Assembly: GCA_026315105.1 (NCBI GenBank)
Contig: CM048751.1
Coordinates: 339,806,649-339,870,648 of the forward strand
Origin: Locusta migratoria
Lineage: Eukaryota; Arthropoda; Insecta; Orthoptera; Acrididae
Length of the DNA stretch: 64,000 bases
Direction: 5' to 3'
Numbering within the stretch: the stretch's first letter is position 1; each line of letters begins with the position of its first letter. Shown here one piece after another: positions 45,126 to 55,166 of this stretch. Under the pieces are notes generated by a model. That model searched no databases, had not been told where the DNA came from, and worked only from the letters and a program-made list of their open reading frames with translations. A program made the translations under genes and the position numbers.

Positions 45126-46940
45126 CCACGATGATGTTCCGAAGTACTTTAATTACCCTGTCATCCAAAGCAATACATTTCATAATTTGCAAGATGTAAA
45201 TGTGACTGACCCGATCAAAGGCTTTTGAAAAATTGATGAAAAGTAACGCACATGTTACGTCGGACGTTGCAGTTATCAATACTGTGTCTCTGGTTTCTGA
45301 AATTGTGTTCATGATGGTCCTAACTGGGACACATGGCTGGTCGTTTCTGATTATCTTCTTAGCTGTAGATGTCATTCTGCTATTTATTGCCCTGGCTATT
45401 GTCTTGTAATCAACAGCATTATAGGTCGGAAATCGTCAGTAACGTGATGTTACCTCGCTTTTCTGCTATGTGGACCACTTTTACTTTCAGCTCAGCTGAC
45501 GGTTAATGTCCTTTTAAGATTTCTTTTATCGTGTCTGTGAACAGGGGTCCAATAATATGGCAAAATTTGTGATAAAACTCTTTAGATAGACCGTTTGGGT
45601 CAGGAGATTTATATTCTGGAAATTTCGCCATGAGTTCAAGCACGTCATCGGTCGTGAAGTCCTCTAAGGAAGCTTGAAGTTTAACGTCCCGTTCGCAGCG
45701 TGGTCACTAGAGACGGAGTTTACGCTCGGAGTATCTGGGTAAGGATGTGGAAGGAAATCGGCCGTGCCCTTTGAAAGGAACCATCCCGGCATTTGCCTGG
45801 AGTGATTTAGGGAAATCACGGAAAACATAAATCTGGATGGCCGGAGGTGGATTTGAATCACCATCCTTCCGAATGCGAGTCCAGTGTGTTACCACTGCGC
45901 CACCTCGCTAGGTGCCAAGTCCTCTAAGAAGGCATCGTTCTCCTCTCGAGCGACATCAGTACCGAGTAACTGAAGTAATTCAGAAGCCAGATTGTAGTTT
46001 ATAGGGTCAACAGAATACATGTTGTCATAATAGCGATGGAATTCTTGTACAATGTCCTTGTGGGCAGCAAGTTGGTCAGCGTTTGTGGAAGTCAGTGTAT
46101 CAGTAAAAGTGCGTGCACGGTTAGATGATGTTTCAGGAGAAGGAATAAGGACGCTGTTTCTCTTTCACTAACAGATTTAACTTCGGATTTAATTTTTAAA
46201 CCATTGAGATGTTTACGCTTGATGCTTATGAGTATTGCTTTTATCATCTTTATTTTGGTCGCTTAGGAGTTCGTTTCATTTGCTTTGTCGTAAAGTTCTT
46301 TCAGAACAGCATAATAAAATTCAGATGTTCTTTTTTGCTCTTTTGCGTTCTGACTACAGAATAATGTTAGACATTGTCTCTATTTCCTTTATGCCACGTT
46401 AGTCCACCAATTTTGTTTCTGTATCTACTGATAGTGTATAAACAGTTTCTCCACCTATCGCTGACGACTTTTTCTAGCTCATGGTCTTGAAAGTGAGCAA
46501 CGTTTTACATCCACTGCCCTCAGAATCTTTTTGTTGGTTGTGGTCGAGTTTTATTGTTACGATGCAGGCACAGTGGTCCAAGAAAGGAGCTGCAATTACG
46601 TGGATATCACAGACACGTTCTCTCATGTGCGACGATATGTAAAGTCTGTCAAGACGACTACTTCATGTGGAAGTATAAAGGGTAAATTTCACAATAGCGG
46701 GGTGAATTCACCAAGTGTCTAGGATCCCAGTACATTTTACAGTTCATTTAATTCGTTACAGTAAATAAAATTCGGCCTTTGGTCTTCTTGATGAAGAAAA
46801 GGGATTAAAATCCCCTCCGACCACAGTGTTTGGAGGGTCTTCCGAAGTAAATACACGATTTAGTACTTGAAAAAGGCACTCCTCGCTGCTTTGTAATTGT
46901 TCCCGGAGGGCGGGTACACGTTGACAATGGTGAGAAATAG
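45126..46940 (-). pseudogene. L1/Tx1-like LINE, endonuclease C-terminus and RT
   Basis: Minus strand, N to C: LFLTIVNVYPPSGNN then AARSAFFKY (about 46870-46935); SRLDRLYISSHMRERVCDIH and LDHCACIVT (46540-46650), the endonuclease end with its SDHC-like box; a region with DDVLELMAKFPEYKSPDPNG near 45610-45660, equivalent to the KSPGPDG RT block; and LLFINFSKAFDRVSH (RT motif A) near 45210. Stops and shifts are frequent. It is interrupted by the SINE at 45669-45916. Confidence 0.78.
45669..45916 (-). repeat. tRNA-derived SINE (full insertion)
   Basis: Minus-strand head AGCGAGGTGGCGCAGTGGTA (A-box region) and a B-box-like GATTCAAATCC, followed by a body with GATTTCCCTAAATCACTCC. Perfect 12-base repeats AAGTCCTCTAAG occur at 45657-45668 and 45917-45928. 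Same family as 32600-32800. The head is well preserved, so this may be fairly young. Confidence 0.88.
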
Positions 46941-47391
46941 ATCATCAGTTACGTTGCCTGTTCGTTGAAATTTTGCGAAGAGCGTACGAATGGTTTTCGC
47001 ATCGGTTCCTTTTGGAACATTCAATCGTGCTTGAAAACTTCGCCTTGTTGCCATAGGACTATCTTCTAACCTGTGGTCTCTAGCACCAGAAAAACGCGTT
47101 GTTCAATGGAGTACATGGTTTTAATCTCTTCCTTCGGTACGCTAACCTCATTTCACGTTTCAATAGTGGAACTGATCGCTCTGGGCTTCCGATCACTATT
47201 TATACTAGGCATTTACGTATGGCGATTACAGCGCCATCTGTTAGCAGCTTTTGTAACTATTATTTCAAACTGTTGTATAAACTTCTTACAGCTTTCAAAA
47301 TAAACATACCGTTTACTGCATTCCTCTATCGATCTTTGTTTTCGAGATATTTAATTTTGAAATCAGGGAGTCCTTTTCTGGACACCCTGTA
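46935..47391 (-). mobile_element. DUF4817-type mariner-like transposon, 5' part
   Basis: On the minus strand it starts at 47391 with CAGGGTGTCCAGAAAAGG, directly after TA (a mariner-type target), has about 280 bases of leader, then an N-terminal frame YSIEQRVFLVLE and, after a break, FQARLNVPKGTDAKTIRTLF and KFQRTGNVTDD. This matches the helix-turn-helix region of transposases annotated as DUF4817 in arthropods. The element is cut off after GNVTDD, where LINE endonuclease sequence resumes, so the catalytic half and the right terminus are missing. Confidence 0.7.
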
Positions 47392-47545
47392 GTTCTGGGG
47401 CTTTATTTTCTATACAATAGAAGCCTGGTATGACATTTACAGACTTGTATTTCCTGTAACAGGATGTGTTAGCGTCAGAATCGTATATAAATTGCCGTAG
47501 GATTGCGAGTTTCCGTTCGGATGTAATCTTGTTCATAGTTACTGT
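47392..47545 (-). pseudogene. L1/Tx1-like LINE, endonuclease N-terminus
   Basis: Minus strand reads MNKITSERKLAILRQFIYDS then VNVIPGFYCIENKAPEL, the opening strand and helix of an APE-type endonuclease in L1-like LINEs. It is cut by the transposon at 46935-47391 and resumes at 46935. Confidence 0.65.
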
Positions 47546-47547
47546 CA

Positions 47548-47742
47548 GCCGGCTGCGGTGGCCGAGGGACAGCGGCGCGTAAGTCACGGTTTTCACAGCC
47601 ACTACGGTCGTGGGTTCGAATCCCCCCTCGGGCATGGATATTTGTGCCGTCCTTAGTGTTAGCTAGTTCATAAGTAGTTTGTAAGTTTAGGGACTGTTGA
47701 CCCCGTAGTTAAGTCCCATAAGCTATACGAACATTTTTTTTT
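47548..47742 (+). repeat. tRNA-derived SINE
   Basis: GCCGGCTGCGGTGGCCGAGG head with a tRNA-like region ending in a good B box (GGTTCGAATCC, about 47612), body TTAGTGTTAGCTAGTTC, and a T-rich end. Only a short ACTGTC repeat marks the target site, so the ends are less sure. Same family as 48396, 49906 and 59788 but on the opposite strand. Confidence 0.85.
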
Positions 47743-47744
47743 AA

Positions 47745-48380
47745 CTGTCGACAGTTTATAAGCTTGCCTTGTGCAGATATCACAATTATTTTAAAGGAAA
47801 CAGTTCGCCTATGTCATCGTCGCAGTCCATTTTCTTTGCGGTGTGAATGTCGAGTCCCTGACCTATGTCGCCTCCCAACGTGTTTTCGTTCTTGGTCTTA
47901 CTATTTACTAAATTTGGATTTGACTGAACTTTCTTTTTGGGCTTTACACTTATGCCCACATTTTGGACGGGGAATGTCGTCTGAATGCTTGGATCCACTT
48001 TCAGTTTCTCGACAACGTCGTGGATGCGCGCTCCCTCGGGTTTGTCGTACTCTGTTTACTCTAGCGACTGGGCGGTTTGAATACACTGGCAGTTGCAAGT
48101 TGCTTACCGATAATGGATTTTGTGACTACACTGCCGGATCCAAGTTGTTTACCGACCGTCGGTAAGACAGGATGTTTGTGTGCAGCTCTGTTTAGCATCG
48201 AGTTGATGTTTCTACGATACCGGTAGCTGGCTCTCACTCATATGGCCCATGGGAAGAGTGTTGACAAGCGGCAACGCGTGTTTTTTTTCTGTCGAGCCTG
48301 ACACTCAGCTGCTTACGGCTTAGGACAGGTACGTGAGATACTACACTCGTCTGTCCGGATTGTAAACTAGGTGTCACAGC
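47745..48380 (-). pseudogene. L1/Tx1-like LINE, presumed ORF1 C-terminal part
   Basis: The minus-strand frame at 47786-47998 is Lys/Asn-rich (ISVKPKKKVQSNPNLVNSKT). A second piece with several Cys and Arg residues (PRPKCGHKCKAQK) lies at 47901-48098 in another frame. Position between the zinc-knuckle ORF1 piece and the endonuclease supports ORF1; sequence evidence alone is weak. Confidence 0.45.
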
Positions 48381-48395
48381 ATTATGAATGAATTT

Positions 48396-48596
48396 CAAAT
48401 CAAATCAAATGTTTGTATAGCTTATGGGACTTAACTACGGGGTCATCAGCCCCTAAACTTACAAACTACTTACGAACTAGCTAATCCTAAGGACGGCACA
48501 AATATCCATGCCCGAAAGGGGATTCGAACCTCCGACCGTAGTGGCCGTGCAGACCGTGACTGGAGCGCCTCAGTTCCCTCGGCCACCGCGGCCGGC
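48396..48596 (-). repeat. tRNA-derived SINE (full insertion)
   Basis: Minus-strand head GCCGGCCGCGGTGGCCGAGG, B-box GGTTCGAATCC, and body ending in a CAAAT-rich tail. Perfect 11-base repeats TGAATGAATTT lie at 48385-48395 and 48597-48607. Confidence 0.9.
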
Positions 48597-48618
48597 TGAA
48601 TGAATTTAATGGATATTA

Positions 48619-49375
48619 CACTCCTGTACATTAAAATGGTTACACCACGACGATGACGTGCTACAGACGCGAAAGTTAACCGACAGGAAGAAGATACTGT
48701 GATATGCAAATGATTAGCATTTCAGAGCATTCACACACGGTTGGCGCCGGTGGCGACACCTGCAACGTGCTGACATGTGGAAGTTGCCAACCGATTTCTC
48801 ATACACATACAGCAGTTGACCGGCGTTGCCTGGTGAAACGTTGTTATAATTCTTTGTGTAAGAAGGAGAAATGCGTACCATCACGTTTCCGACTTTGATA
48901 AACGTCGGGTTATAGCCTGCCGGGATTGCGGTTTATCGTATCGTGAGATTGCTGTTCGCGTTGGTCGCGATCCAATGACTGTTAGCAGTATATGGAATCG
49001 GTGGGTTCAGGATGGCAATACGGAACGCCGTGCTGGATCCCAACGGCCTCGTATCACTAGCAGTCGAGATGACAGGCATCTTATCCGCATGGCTGTAACG
49101 GATCGTGCAGCCACGTCCCGATCACTGAGTCAACAGATGGGGACGTTTGCAAGACAACAACCATCTGCACCGAACAGTTGACGACATTTGCAGCATCATT
49201 GACTATCAGATTAGAGACCATGATTGCGGTTAGCCTTGACGCTGCATCACAGACAGGAGCGCCTGCGATGGTGTACGCAACGACGAACCTGGGTGCACGA
49301 ATGGCAAAACGTTATTTTTTGGGGAGACCAGGTTCTGTTTACAGCATCATGATGGCGACATCACGGTGAACGCAC
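48619..49375 (+). mobile_element. Tc1-like transposon, 5' part with transposase remnant
   Basis: It begins CACTCCTGTACATT after TA, then a leader, and a start at MRT near 48870. The frame shifts early, but SYREIAVRVGRDPMTV and SSIWNRWVQDGNTERRAGSQ are clear (48930-49040), a Tc1 helix-turn-helix and linker. They are followed by RAATSRSLSQQMGTFARQQ. Shifted pieces WVHEWQNVIFW (the first catalytic region, normally FSDES, damaged) and WRHHGERTH end at about 49370. Most of the DDE domain and the right terminus are gone. Inserted in the LINE ORF1. Confidence 0.85.
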
Positions 49376-49800
49376 ACACTCATTGCAATAACGACAAGTA
49401 GAAACGTGACCAGAGTACACAACTTGAGCCTTGTACCGACACACGATGACAGGTGAGGGAATATTCAGTTTGACATGTATTTCAACGTTTCTTACTCCGT
49501 TATAGCATTGCAATTTGTGCAGAGTTGACCAAACTTCATGTCGGATAGCCCTGATGTCACCATATTGCAATAAACATTCTTTCAGGAAACAACTTTCAAT
49601 TCACGCTGGAGATTGAATATGCGGACATTTTTGTACACTATGTCCGCATTTGAAATTTGAACGGCACTCACCCTGCCATCCCGGTGTCGGAATTCAGCAG
49701 TGCCCCTAAGTTTAAGCAGCAGTAGCTGCGTGAGTATGCGGTTCAACAGCTTGACAAAAAAGCGGTACATTTCCAGGTCATAGTAGGCGGTATGCACTTG
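49376..49800 (-). pseudogene. L1/Tx1-like LINE ORF1, nucleic-acid-binding part
   Basis: The minus-strand frame at 49361-49570 reads YNGVRNVEIHVKLNIPSPVI then YKAQVVYSGHVSTCRYCNE, equivalent to the block just before and including the first CxxC of the gag-like zinc knuckle in LINE ORF1 proteins (usual form IPSYLxIxGxRAxVxYxGQPxTCxxCxxxGH). A further frame upstream (49582-49797) reads YDLEMYRFFVKLLNRILTQL and belongs to the same ORF1. The knuckle is cut off by the Tc1 insertion. Confidence 0.7.
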
Positions 49801-49905
49801 ATCAGTCGTGATCCAATATTGTCTACAATTCAGTCGTGTAGTTCCACAGAACTTTGTTGAATAGATCGTGTTTCCTTGTCAAATTCAAATTTGACCGCGT
49901 TTTTC

Positions 49906-50098
49906 AAATCAAAATGTTCAAATGTTTGTTAAGCTTATGGGACTTAACTACGGGGTCATCAGTCCCTAAACTTACAAACTACTTATGAACTAGGACGGCA
50001 CAAATATCCATGCCCGAGGGGGGATTCGAACCCCCGACCGTAGTGGCCGTGCTGACCGTGACTGGAGCGCCTCAGTCACCTCGGCCACCGCGGCCGGC
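49906..50098 (-). repeat. tRNA-derived SINE (full insertion)
   Basis: GCCGGCCGCGGTGGCCGAGG head on the minus strand with B-box GGTTCGAATCC, and target repeats ACCGCGTTTTTC (12 bases, perfect) at 49894-49905 and 50099-50110. Confidence 0.92.
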
Positions 50099-50239
50099 AC
50101 CGCGTTTTTCCTGGGAACTGTCATGCCAAGTTGACAATTAACCGAGAAGGGCTAATTGCATAGGACACGCACTAAAGAAAAGATGCACAAAAATACACAC
50201 AGGCATACCCACACATTAAGTTCAGACGAGACACTACAT

Positions 50240-50455
50240 GCAAAGCGTAAACAAACTACGGTCGACTCGGTGCGCTCAGGGAAGTCTTCAGCGGCGAGAT
50301 CTAAAGTGTCATGCTATGGACTGGGCGGTCGATCCGATCGGAGGTTCGAGTCCTCCCTCGGGCACAGGTGTATGTGTTGTCCCTAGTGTAAGTTAAGTAA
50401 TTTTTAAGTCCAGGGATTGATGACCGTAGCAGTTTGGTCAAGTAAGTTTAGAAAC
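50240..50455 (+). repeat. tRNA-derived SINE, diverged
   Basis: Body with GTGTTGTCCCTAGTGTAAG and GATTGATGACCGTAGCAG. The head retains a clear B box (GGTTCGAGTCC, about 50343) but the A-box region is eroded. Target repeat not found. Confidence 0.75.
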
Positions 50456-50599
50456 ACTTGTATTAGAAAGTCTTCATTCTACCGCGTCGCAAGCAGAAAC
50501 GAACCAATTAGGCTATCCAGGCACGCTTTCCTTCCAACCCAAATTCTCAACTTACAGCACACTAAGATGGTAGTGCCCCCTGCCTAGTACTTAGAATCA

Positions 50600-51080
50600 C
50601 GATCCAGTACAAATTTTTAATTTTGCCGTTAGATTTATTTCAATGCTCTGAAACGACCGAAATGTTGAAATAGTTCGAATTTGTAAAATTACGGCCGTTA
50701 ATGTCAGCAAAAGATGTCCTTTCTTTCGGACATTTCCGAAACGCACAGACACCACAATTTGGTTATGGACGAGAGCACACGAGACATTCACGTTAGGAGA
50801 GTTACGTTGGTACTCACTGTGTGCAAGAGGATTTCCAGCAGCCCATATGCTGACGTTATAGCGATGAACATGATTACATACATGGAATATGGCCCCATCA
50901 CTAGACCCTAACACTATCCTCTTCAGGAATGGTTCATCGTTGTCAATCTCATGAAACGACTGTGAAGTACATTCATATCGTGATTACTTAATTTCTCCCA
51001 GCGTATGGCGTATTCAGGTATACAGCCAAGTATGAAAATCAGCGTCAGCCGATACTGAACAGGAGTACACCCTGCCATTC
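50600..51080 (-). pseudogene. DUF4817-type transposase, DDE-region fragment
   Basis: On the minus strand: RWEKLSNHDMNVLHSRFMR near 51000, a frameshift, then LGSSDGAIFHVCNHVHRYNV, SIWAAGNPLAHSEYQRNSPN and VNVSCALVHNQIVVS (50700-50910). This corresponds to the FxDEAxFHxSGxVNRHNxRIW, SPKVNVWCAL catalytic block of mariner-like transposases with a DUF4817 N-terminus. The first catalytic Asp is retained as SDGA. It is in the wrong order to belong to the N-terminal piece at 46935-47391. Confidence 0.65.
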
Positions 51081-51189
51081 TCAAGGCAATACTGCAACGA
51101 GGGAGCTATGTGCAACGACGTTTAAAACCTAATTTCTCAATGAGAACAGAAAGCCAACACACACCGAGGAAGCAAGCACACAATACCAT

Positions 51190-52910
51190 CACACGACCAA
51201 AATGAAAACTAACAGCAATATCGATAATAAACATGTTTTCAGTGGATGAGGTGACACTTTGTCCCTCTGTTTTTGGACAAGTGAGAGAGCAGGATTCCAT
51301 ACAGAATTCAAACAAAAACCTCCAGCCCTATTCAGCAATTTATCCGTTAGTTTTATTTCAATCGCTTCCTTAACAACACAGTCCCAGTAGTCGGAAGTGC
51401 ATGGCAAAATTTTCGTTTTGTTGTATTCCACCGGGTGACTTATGTCCAAGCAATGTTAGGCAACAGCAGACTTGTTACGTCGTTGCAAACATGTGTGCCG
51501 TTGATTTCAACACATCGCTTCTCGACGGTATTAATTGTTTGACCAATATATGACATGTCACAGCTACATCGGATATGGGATACGGTAGACACCGGCCTTG
51601 TGAAACCCAAATCATCCTTAACGGACCCTAACAGCACCGTAACTTTAGAAGGTGGTCGAAACACACACGTCACGTCAGATTTACTTAAAATGCGGCCAGT
51701 CTTGTTAGAAATGCTTCCAACATATGGCAGAAAGGCCATTGCCTTGGGTGCCACTATGTGCTATCATCACTAGCCCGTTGCACATTTGGTTGATAGCGCA
51801 ACGCTCATTTAATCTGCCCTTCTCTGTAACCATTCTGTCGAAAAGTTGTCTCCAGATGGGACAACTCAGTAGACAAACTTTCAGAGTCTGAGATGACGTG
51901 CATCTTTTGCTCTAAGGTACGTAGAACCTCTTCACGTTGAGGTGTGTGGTGACAGTCAGCCTGCAGATATAAATCTGTGTAATTCGTCTTCCTATAAACA
52001 GCATGTTCTAACGTACCATCTGCCTTTCTCCTAACCAACACATCAAGGAAGGGAAGGAAACCATTACTTTCCACCTCCATGGTGAAACTGATGTCAGGGT
52101 AGATTGAATTTAGATGTTCAAAAAAATTATTCACGTTATCACTACCATGAGGCCAAATAACATACCTGTCGTCTATATATCTTTAAAAAAATCAGGTTTC
52201 TGCTGACTCCAATGCAAGTTCTTCAAAGTCCTTCATGTATAAATTAGCAGTGATAGGTGACAAGGGGGCTCTCCATCGCAACTGCATCTGTCTGTCCGTA
52301 GAACAAGAGTAGAATAAGAGTAGGTGGAAGTCAAGACATGTCGAAGTAAATTCGTTAATTCAGTACCCAGCCTAGCCTCAATTAACTGCAACGAATCAGA
52401 CAGAGGAATGCGAGTGAAAAGGGAAACTGACTAATATATCGGAGTCATCCAAACGCAATCCCTCTAATCGTCGTAGGAAATCTGCAGAGTTCTTAATGTG
52501 ACGCCCACAATGTTCCACAAGTGGGTTCATCAAACCAGCAAGATGTTTTGCTACACGATAAGTCGGAGCATCTAGGCGGTACAGCACAATGAGAATTAAG
52601 ACTCTTGATAGTGAGCAGGAACTTTTCTGAAGAAGATTATTAGTCTTCCTCTCAACAATTTTTGTACGTCAGTAGCAATCCTGCGAGTCGCTGAATCAGC
52701 AGGTAAACACTGCATTTTTTAACATAACCCTGTTTGTTTTAAATAAAATAACAATATTAAGATTCACCCTAAGTGAACTTAAGGCAGCTGCCTCAGCTGT
52801 TGTTATGTTACTAACAGGCGGAGGTGCCCCAGTCAACTCATGAAAAGCTTCCCTCCTAACCTCTTTAGTCAGAAGATAGTTTAACACTTTAAGGTCTGGG
52901 ACTTAGCATG
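51190..52910 (-). pseudogene. Penelope-like element, RT and GIY-YIG endonuclease
   Basis: Minus strand, N to C: NYLLTKEVRREAFHELTGAP (52880); LDAPTYRVAKHLAGLMNPLV and HIKNSADFLRRL (52400-52590), the PTYxLAKxL block of Penelope RT; MESPLSPITANLYMKDFEEL (52210-52290); RYIDDRYVIWPHGSDNV, the catalytic site (52130-52190); FTMEVESNGFLPFLDVLV (52050); then CSCDMSYIGQT (51560) and HPVEYNKTKILPCTSDYWDC with EAIEIKLTDKLLNRAGG (51300-51440) from a GIY-YIG nuclease. Stops and shifts throughout. Penelope elements differ from LINEs in using a GIY-YIG nuclease. The terminal repeats were not found. Confidence 0.87.
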
Positions 52911-53550
52911 ACATTATATCAGGACAGACTGGGATTTTTGTCGTTTTTCAAAATATCGTAATTTAGGAATGGTTACAGGTAAACCGTTGCAGTTTCTTCT
53001 GCTTTACCACTGTACTTTAAACTTTAAAATGAAGTAACACATTATACTTACCAACTTCACTTATATTTACATTATTAGAAGTTTGTAACTGAAGCAAGGA
53101 AAACAAAAAAGTGTTATAGTAGGATTTATTGTAGGTAGAAATAAAATTGCACTTGTTTATGTTTTATAAAAACAAACTAAAAGGAATTTATTCACACAAA
53201 TCACATTACATAACTAAATTACATTATGTCCACTATTTTTCCTAATCATAAGTAATTACCATTCCTAAATTCGCGATGTCTTTGACGCGTTTCCTGTGGA
53301 GACGTCATCGGTGCATTTTTTACGTCACTGTTTTTGTGGGACAGCTCGTCTAGTTGTAGAAACATTCTCCGAACTACGGAAGCGTTCAAACTTCACCGAA
53401 TGACGAGCCGTTAACAGTTTGAAATTCCCATTCATATTGTGACCAGGAAGCACCGTCGAACCAGTCCCAAGAAAATTCCGAAATTTCAAAGACATAACAC
53501 CCACCGAGAATTAAATTTTGTTTCTAAGGAATTATTACGTCTTCTTTTGT
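52911..53550. other. Unannotated AT-rich DNA
   Basis: No coding or RNA feature recognised. It may include the Penelope 5' flank. Confidence 0.35.
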
Positions 53551-53555
53551 TTATT

Positions 53556-53755
53556 GCCTCTACTGTCCGCCTCCGTAATCCAGTGGACAGCGCGTTGGGT
53601 TGCCACGCAGGGGACCCGGGTTGGATTCCCGGTCGGGTTGGAGATTTTATCCACTCGGGGACTGGGTTTTGTGTCGTCGTCATCATAATTTCTTCATCAT
53701 CGACGCGCAAGTCACCGAAGTGGCAACAGGCAGGCTGAACACGATCCCAGCTGGG
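53556..53755 (+). repeat. tRNA-derived SINE, second head type
   Basis: CGCCTCCGTAATCCAGTGG head with a CAGTGGACAGCGCGTTGGG anticodon-arm-like part and B-box-like GGTTGGATTCC. The body has GGGGACTGGGTTTTGTGTCG and a CATCATAATTTCTTCATCATC track. The tRNA head differs from the CCGCGGTGGCCGAG family. Confidence 0.75.
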
Positions 53756-53759
53756 ATGC

Positions 53760-53925
53760 CAGACGAAATCTCATTGCCTCATTGCCTCTCCCAGGACAAG
53801 AGGCATGGGACGGTCCAAAAACAGTAGCTTTCGAGATTTGGAGGCGTCCCCTCTCCCTCAGAACAATAGGCCTGGGGCGGTGCCCCCCCCCTGCCCCTCC
53901 CCCCAAGGCCGCCTGAGGTCCATAT
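53760..53925. mobile_element. hAT MITE fragment (copy 3)
   Basis: CAGGACAAGAGGCATGGGAC, AGTAGCTTTCGAGATTTGGA and GAGGCG or GGCCTGGGGCGG match the interior repeat of the MITE at 6418. Terminal repeats are missing. Confidence 0.7.
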
Positions 53926-54087
53926 GTTTGCAAACGTAGCTGCTCAGAATATCGGTCCCTAGAGTTACAAACTTCTTGCACTAACTTAATTTAACTTATG
54001 TTAAGGAAAGCGCACATACACATGCCCGAAGGCGACTTGAACCTTTGGCGGGAGCGGCCGCATAATTTGCGACGTAGCGCCCCAGCC
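53926..54087 (-). repeat. tRNA-derived SINE, diverged
   Basis: The minus-strand order of head (CGCTACGTCGCAAATTATGC with a damaged B box, CCAAAGGTTCAAGTC) and body (CTAGGGACCGATATT) matches the 44433 and 49906 family at lower identity. No target repeat was found; the Gypsy D-type LTR abuts it. Confidence 0.6.
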
Positions 54088-54833
54088 TATGATGATACTA
54101 CTGGCCCTCTCATCTCAATGTCATCGTACGATACCGTCTGCGTCGGACCCGGAATCGTGTAGTTCAATAGTGATACATGTTGCGTGTGAAGTTAGTTACA
54201 AACGAAATAGCCAGCGTAAGAATCAGTGTAGCACAGTGTCTCGGTGATACTGTAATTTGTTAATAAGTGATAGATTTCATTAATTAAGAGATTCGTATAT
54301 TTGCTTTCCAGACAGTTCTATAAACAATAGTTTCGTCATTGTACATTATTTCAATAACTAGACATGTGAATTGTAAAACTTTTGTAAAACATAAAAACAT
54401 AAAAATAAATAGCATTGCATATATGTTAGGCTCATAAACAAGTTGGGTAGACCAGCTAATTGTGTTAATTAATGTAACAGTCGAGATTTGTATATTGTAT
54501 TTCTTTGTATATATTGACTGACCTGAGATTTTGAACCTATTTTCAGATTTGCGAAGATATTTGATAGTACAATATATGTTAGGAACATGTATGATGTACT
54601 CATTAACTAATTAATTGACATTTAAATCGCACTTTGTTGTCATATACAAAGAACCGAAATTACGACTTAAAAAAGATATGTGCCATCTAAAATTATTGTA
54701 TGTATAGTTTTCATTTTATATTGTGATTATTTTTGTGTACATGAAGTGTTTTACTGTTGTGTTTGGTAATTGTAAATTAGTATATTCAATTGTTATGAAC
54801 AATACCTAATGTAATGTGATTATTGTCGATGTT
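54088..54833 (+). repeat. Gypsy D-family LTR, left part
   Basis: It starts TATGATGATACTACTGG and follows the 26577-27644 LTR for about 745 bases with many substitutions. It is cut at 54833 by the CR1 LINE and resumes at 59027 (ATATATTTGCCTCACTGCC against ATATATTTGCCTCACCACC). No internal Gypsy sequence adjoins it, so it is a solo or orphan LTR, older than those of Gypsy D. Confidence 0.85.
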
Positions 54834-55166
54834 GCTCAGTGACCGGCGGCCAGTGCACACGTGACCAGCAGCAGCTCTACATTGTACGGTAACCGGCTTC
54901 TTAATAGAAGCGACTTATTTACATTTCGTGTGTGCTTTCTCTTGCAGCTCTTTATACTTTAGTGTGCTCGCGTGTTTGTTTATTAAGAATCGCGTTTATT
55001 TGTCAGTTCAGTTACTGAATTTTTGATTTATTAGCTCGCGTATATATTTTTCAGATTCGCCGTTAATAAACAGTTCAGCGTTAGGTTTATACTTTGCAAA
55101 GCTCACTGTTTATCAAACTACTGTGTCCTCTGACGTACTTACTTGGAAGAAACAAAGGTTTTTAGA

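Larger units (their letters stand above)
42850..49800 (-). mobile_element. L1/Tx1-like LINE carrying eight later insertions
   Basis: Minus-strand coding pieces are collinear over 7 kb: ORF1 with zinc-knuckle region (49376-49800) and more ORF1 (47745-48380), endonuclease N-terminus (47392-47545), endonuclease C-terminus and RT (45126-46940), late RT and terminal zinc finger (42990-44195). Between them lie a Tc1 element, four or more SINEs, a transposase fragment, a hAT MITE and a solo LTR. Removing them would leave about 4.5 kb of LINE. The WYLAQ-LPLP-like and CxxC-H-C blocks point to the L1/Tx1 group; exact clade uncertain. Confidence 0.8.

Noticed and set aside
47560..47640. Possible genuine tRNA gene in the SINE head
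   Set aside because: The body sequence, genomic repetition (48396, 49906, 59788) and poor cloverleaf fit show it is a SINE head, not a functional tRNA.
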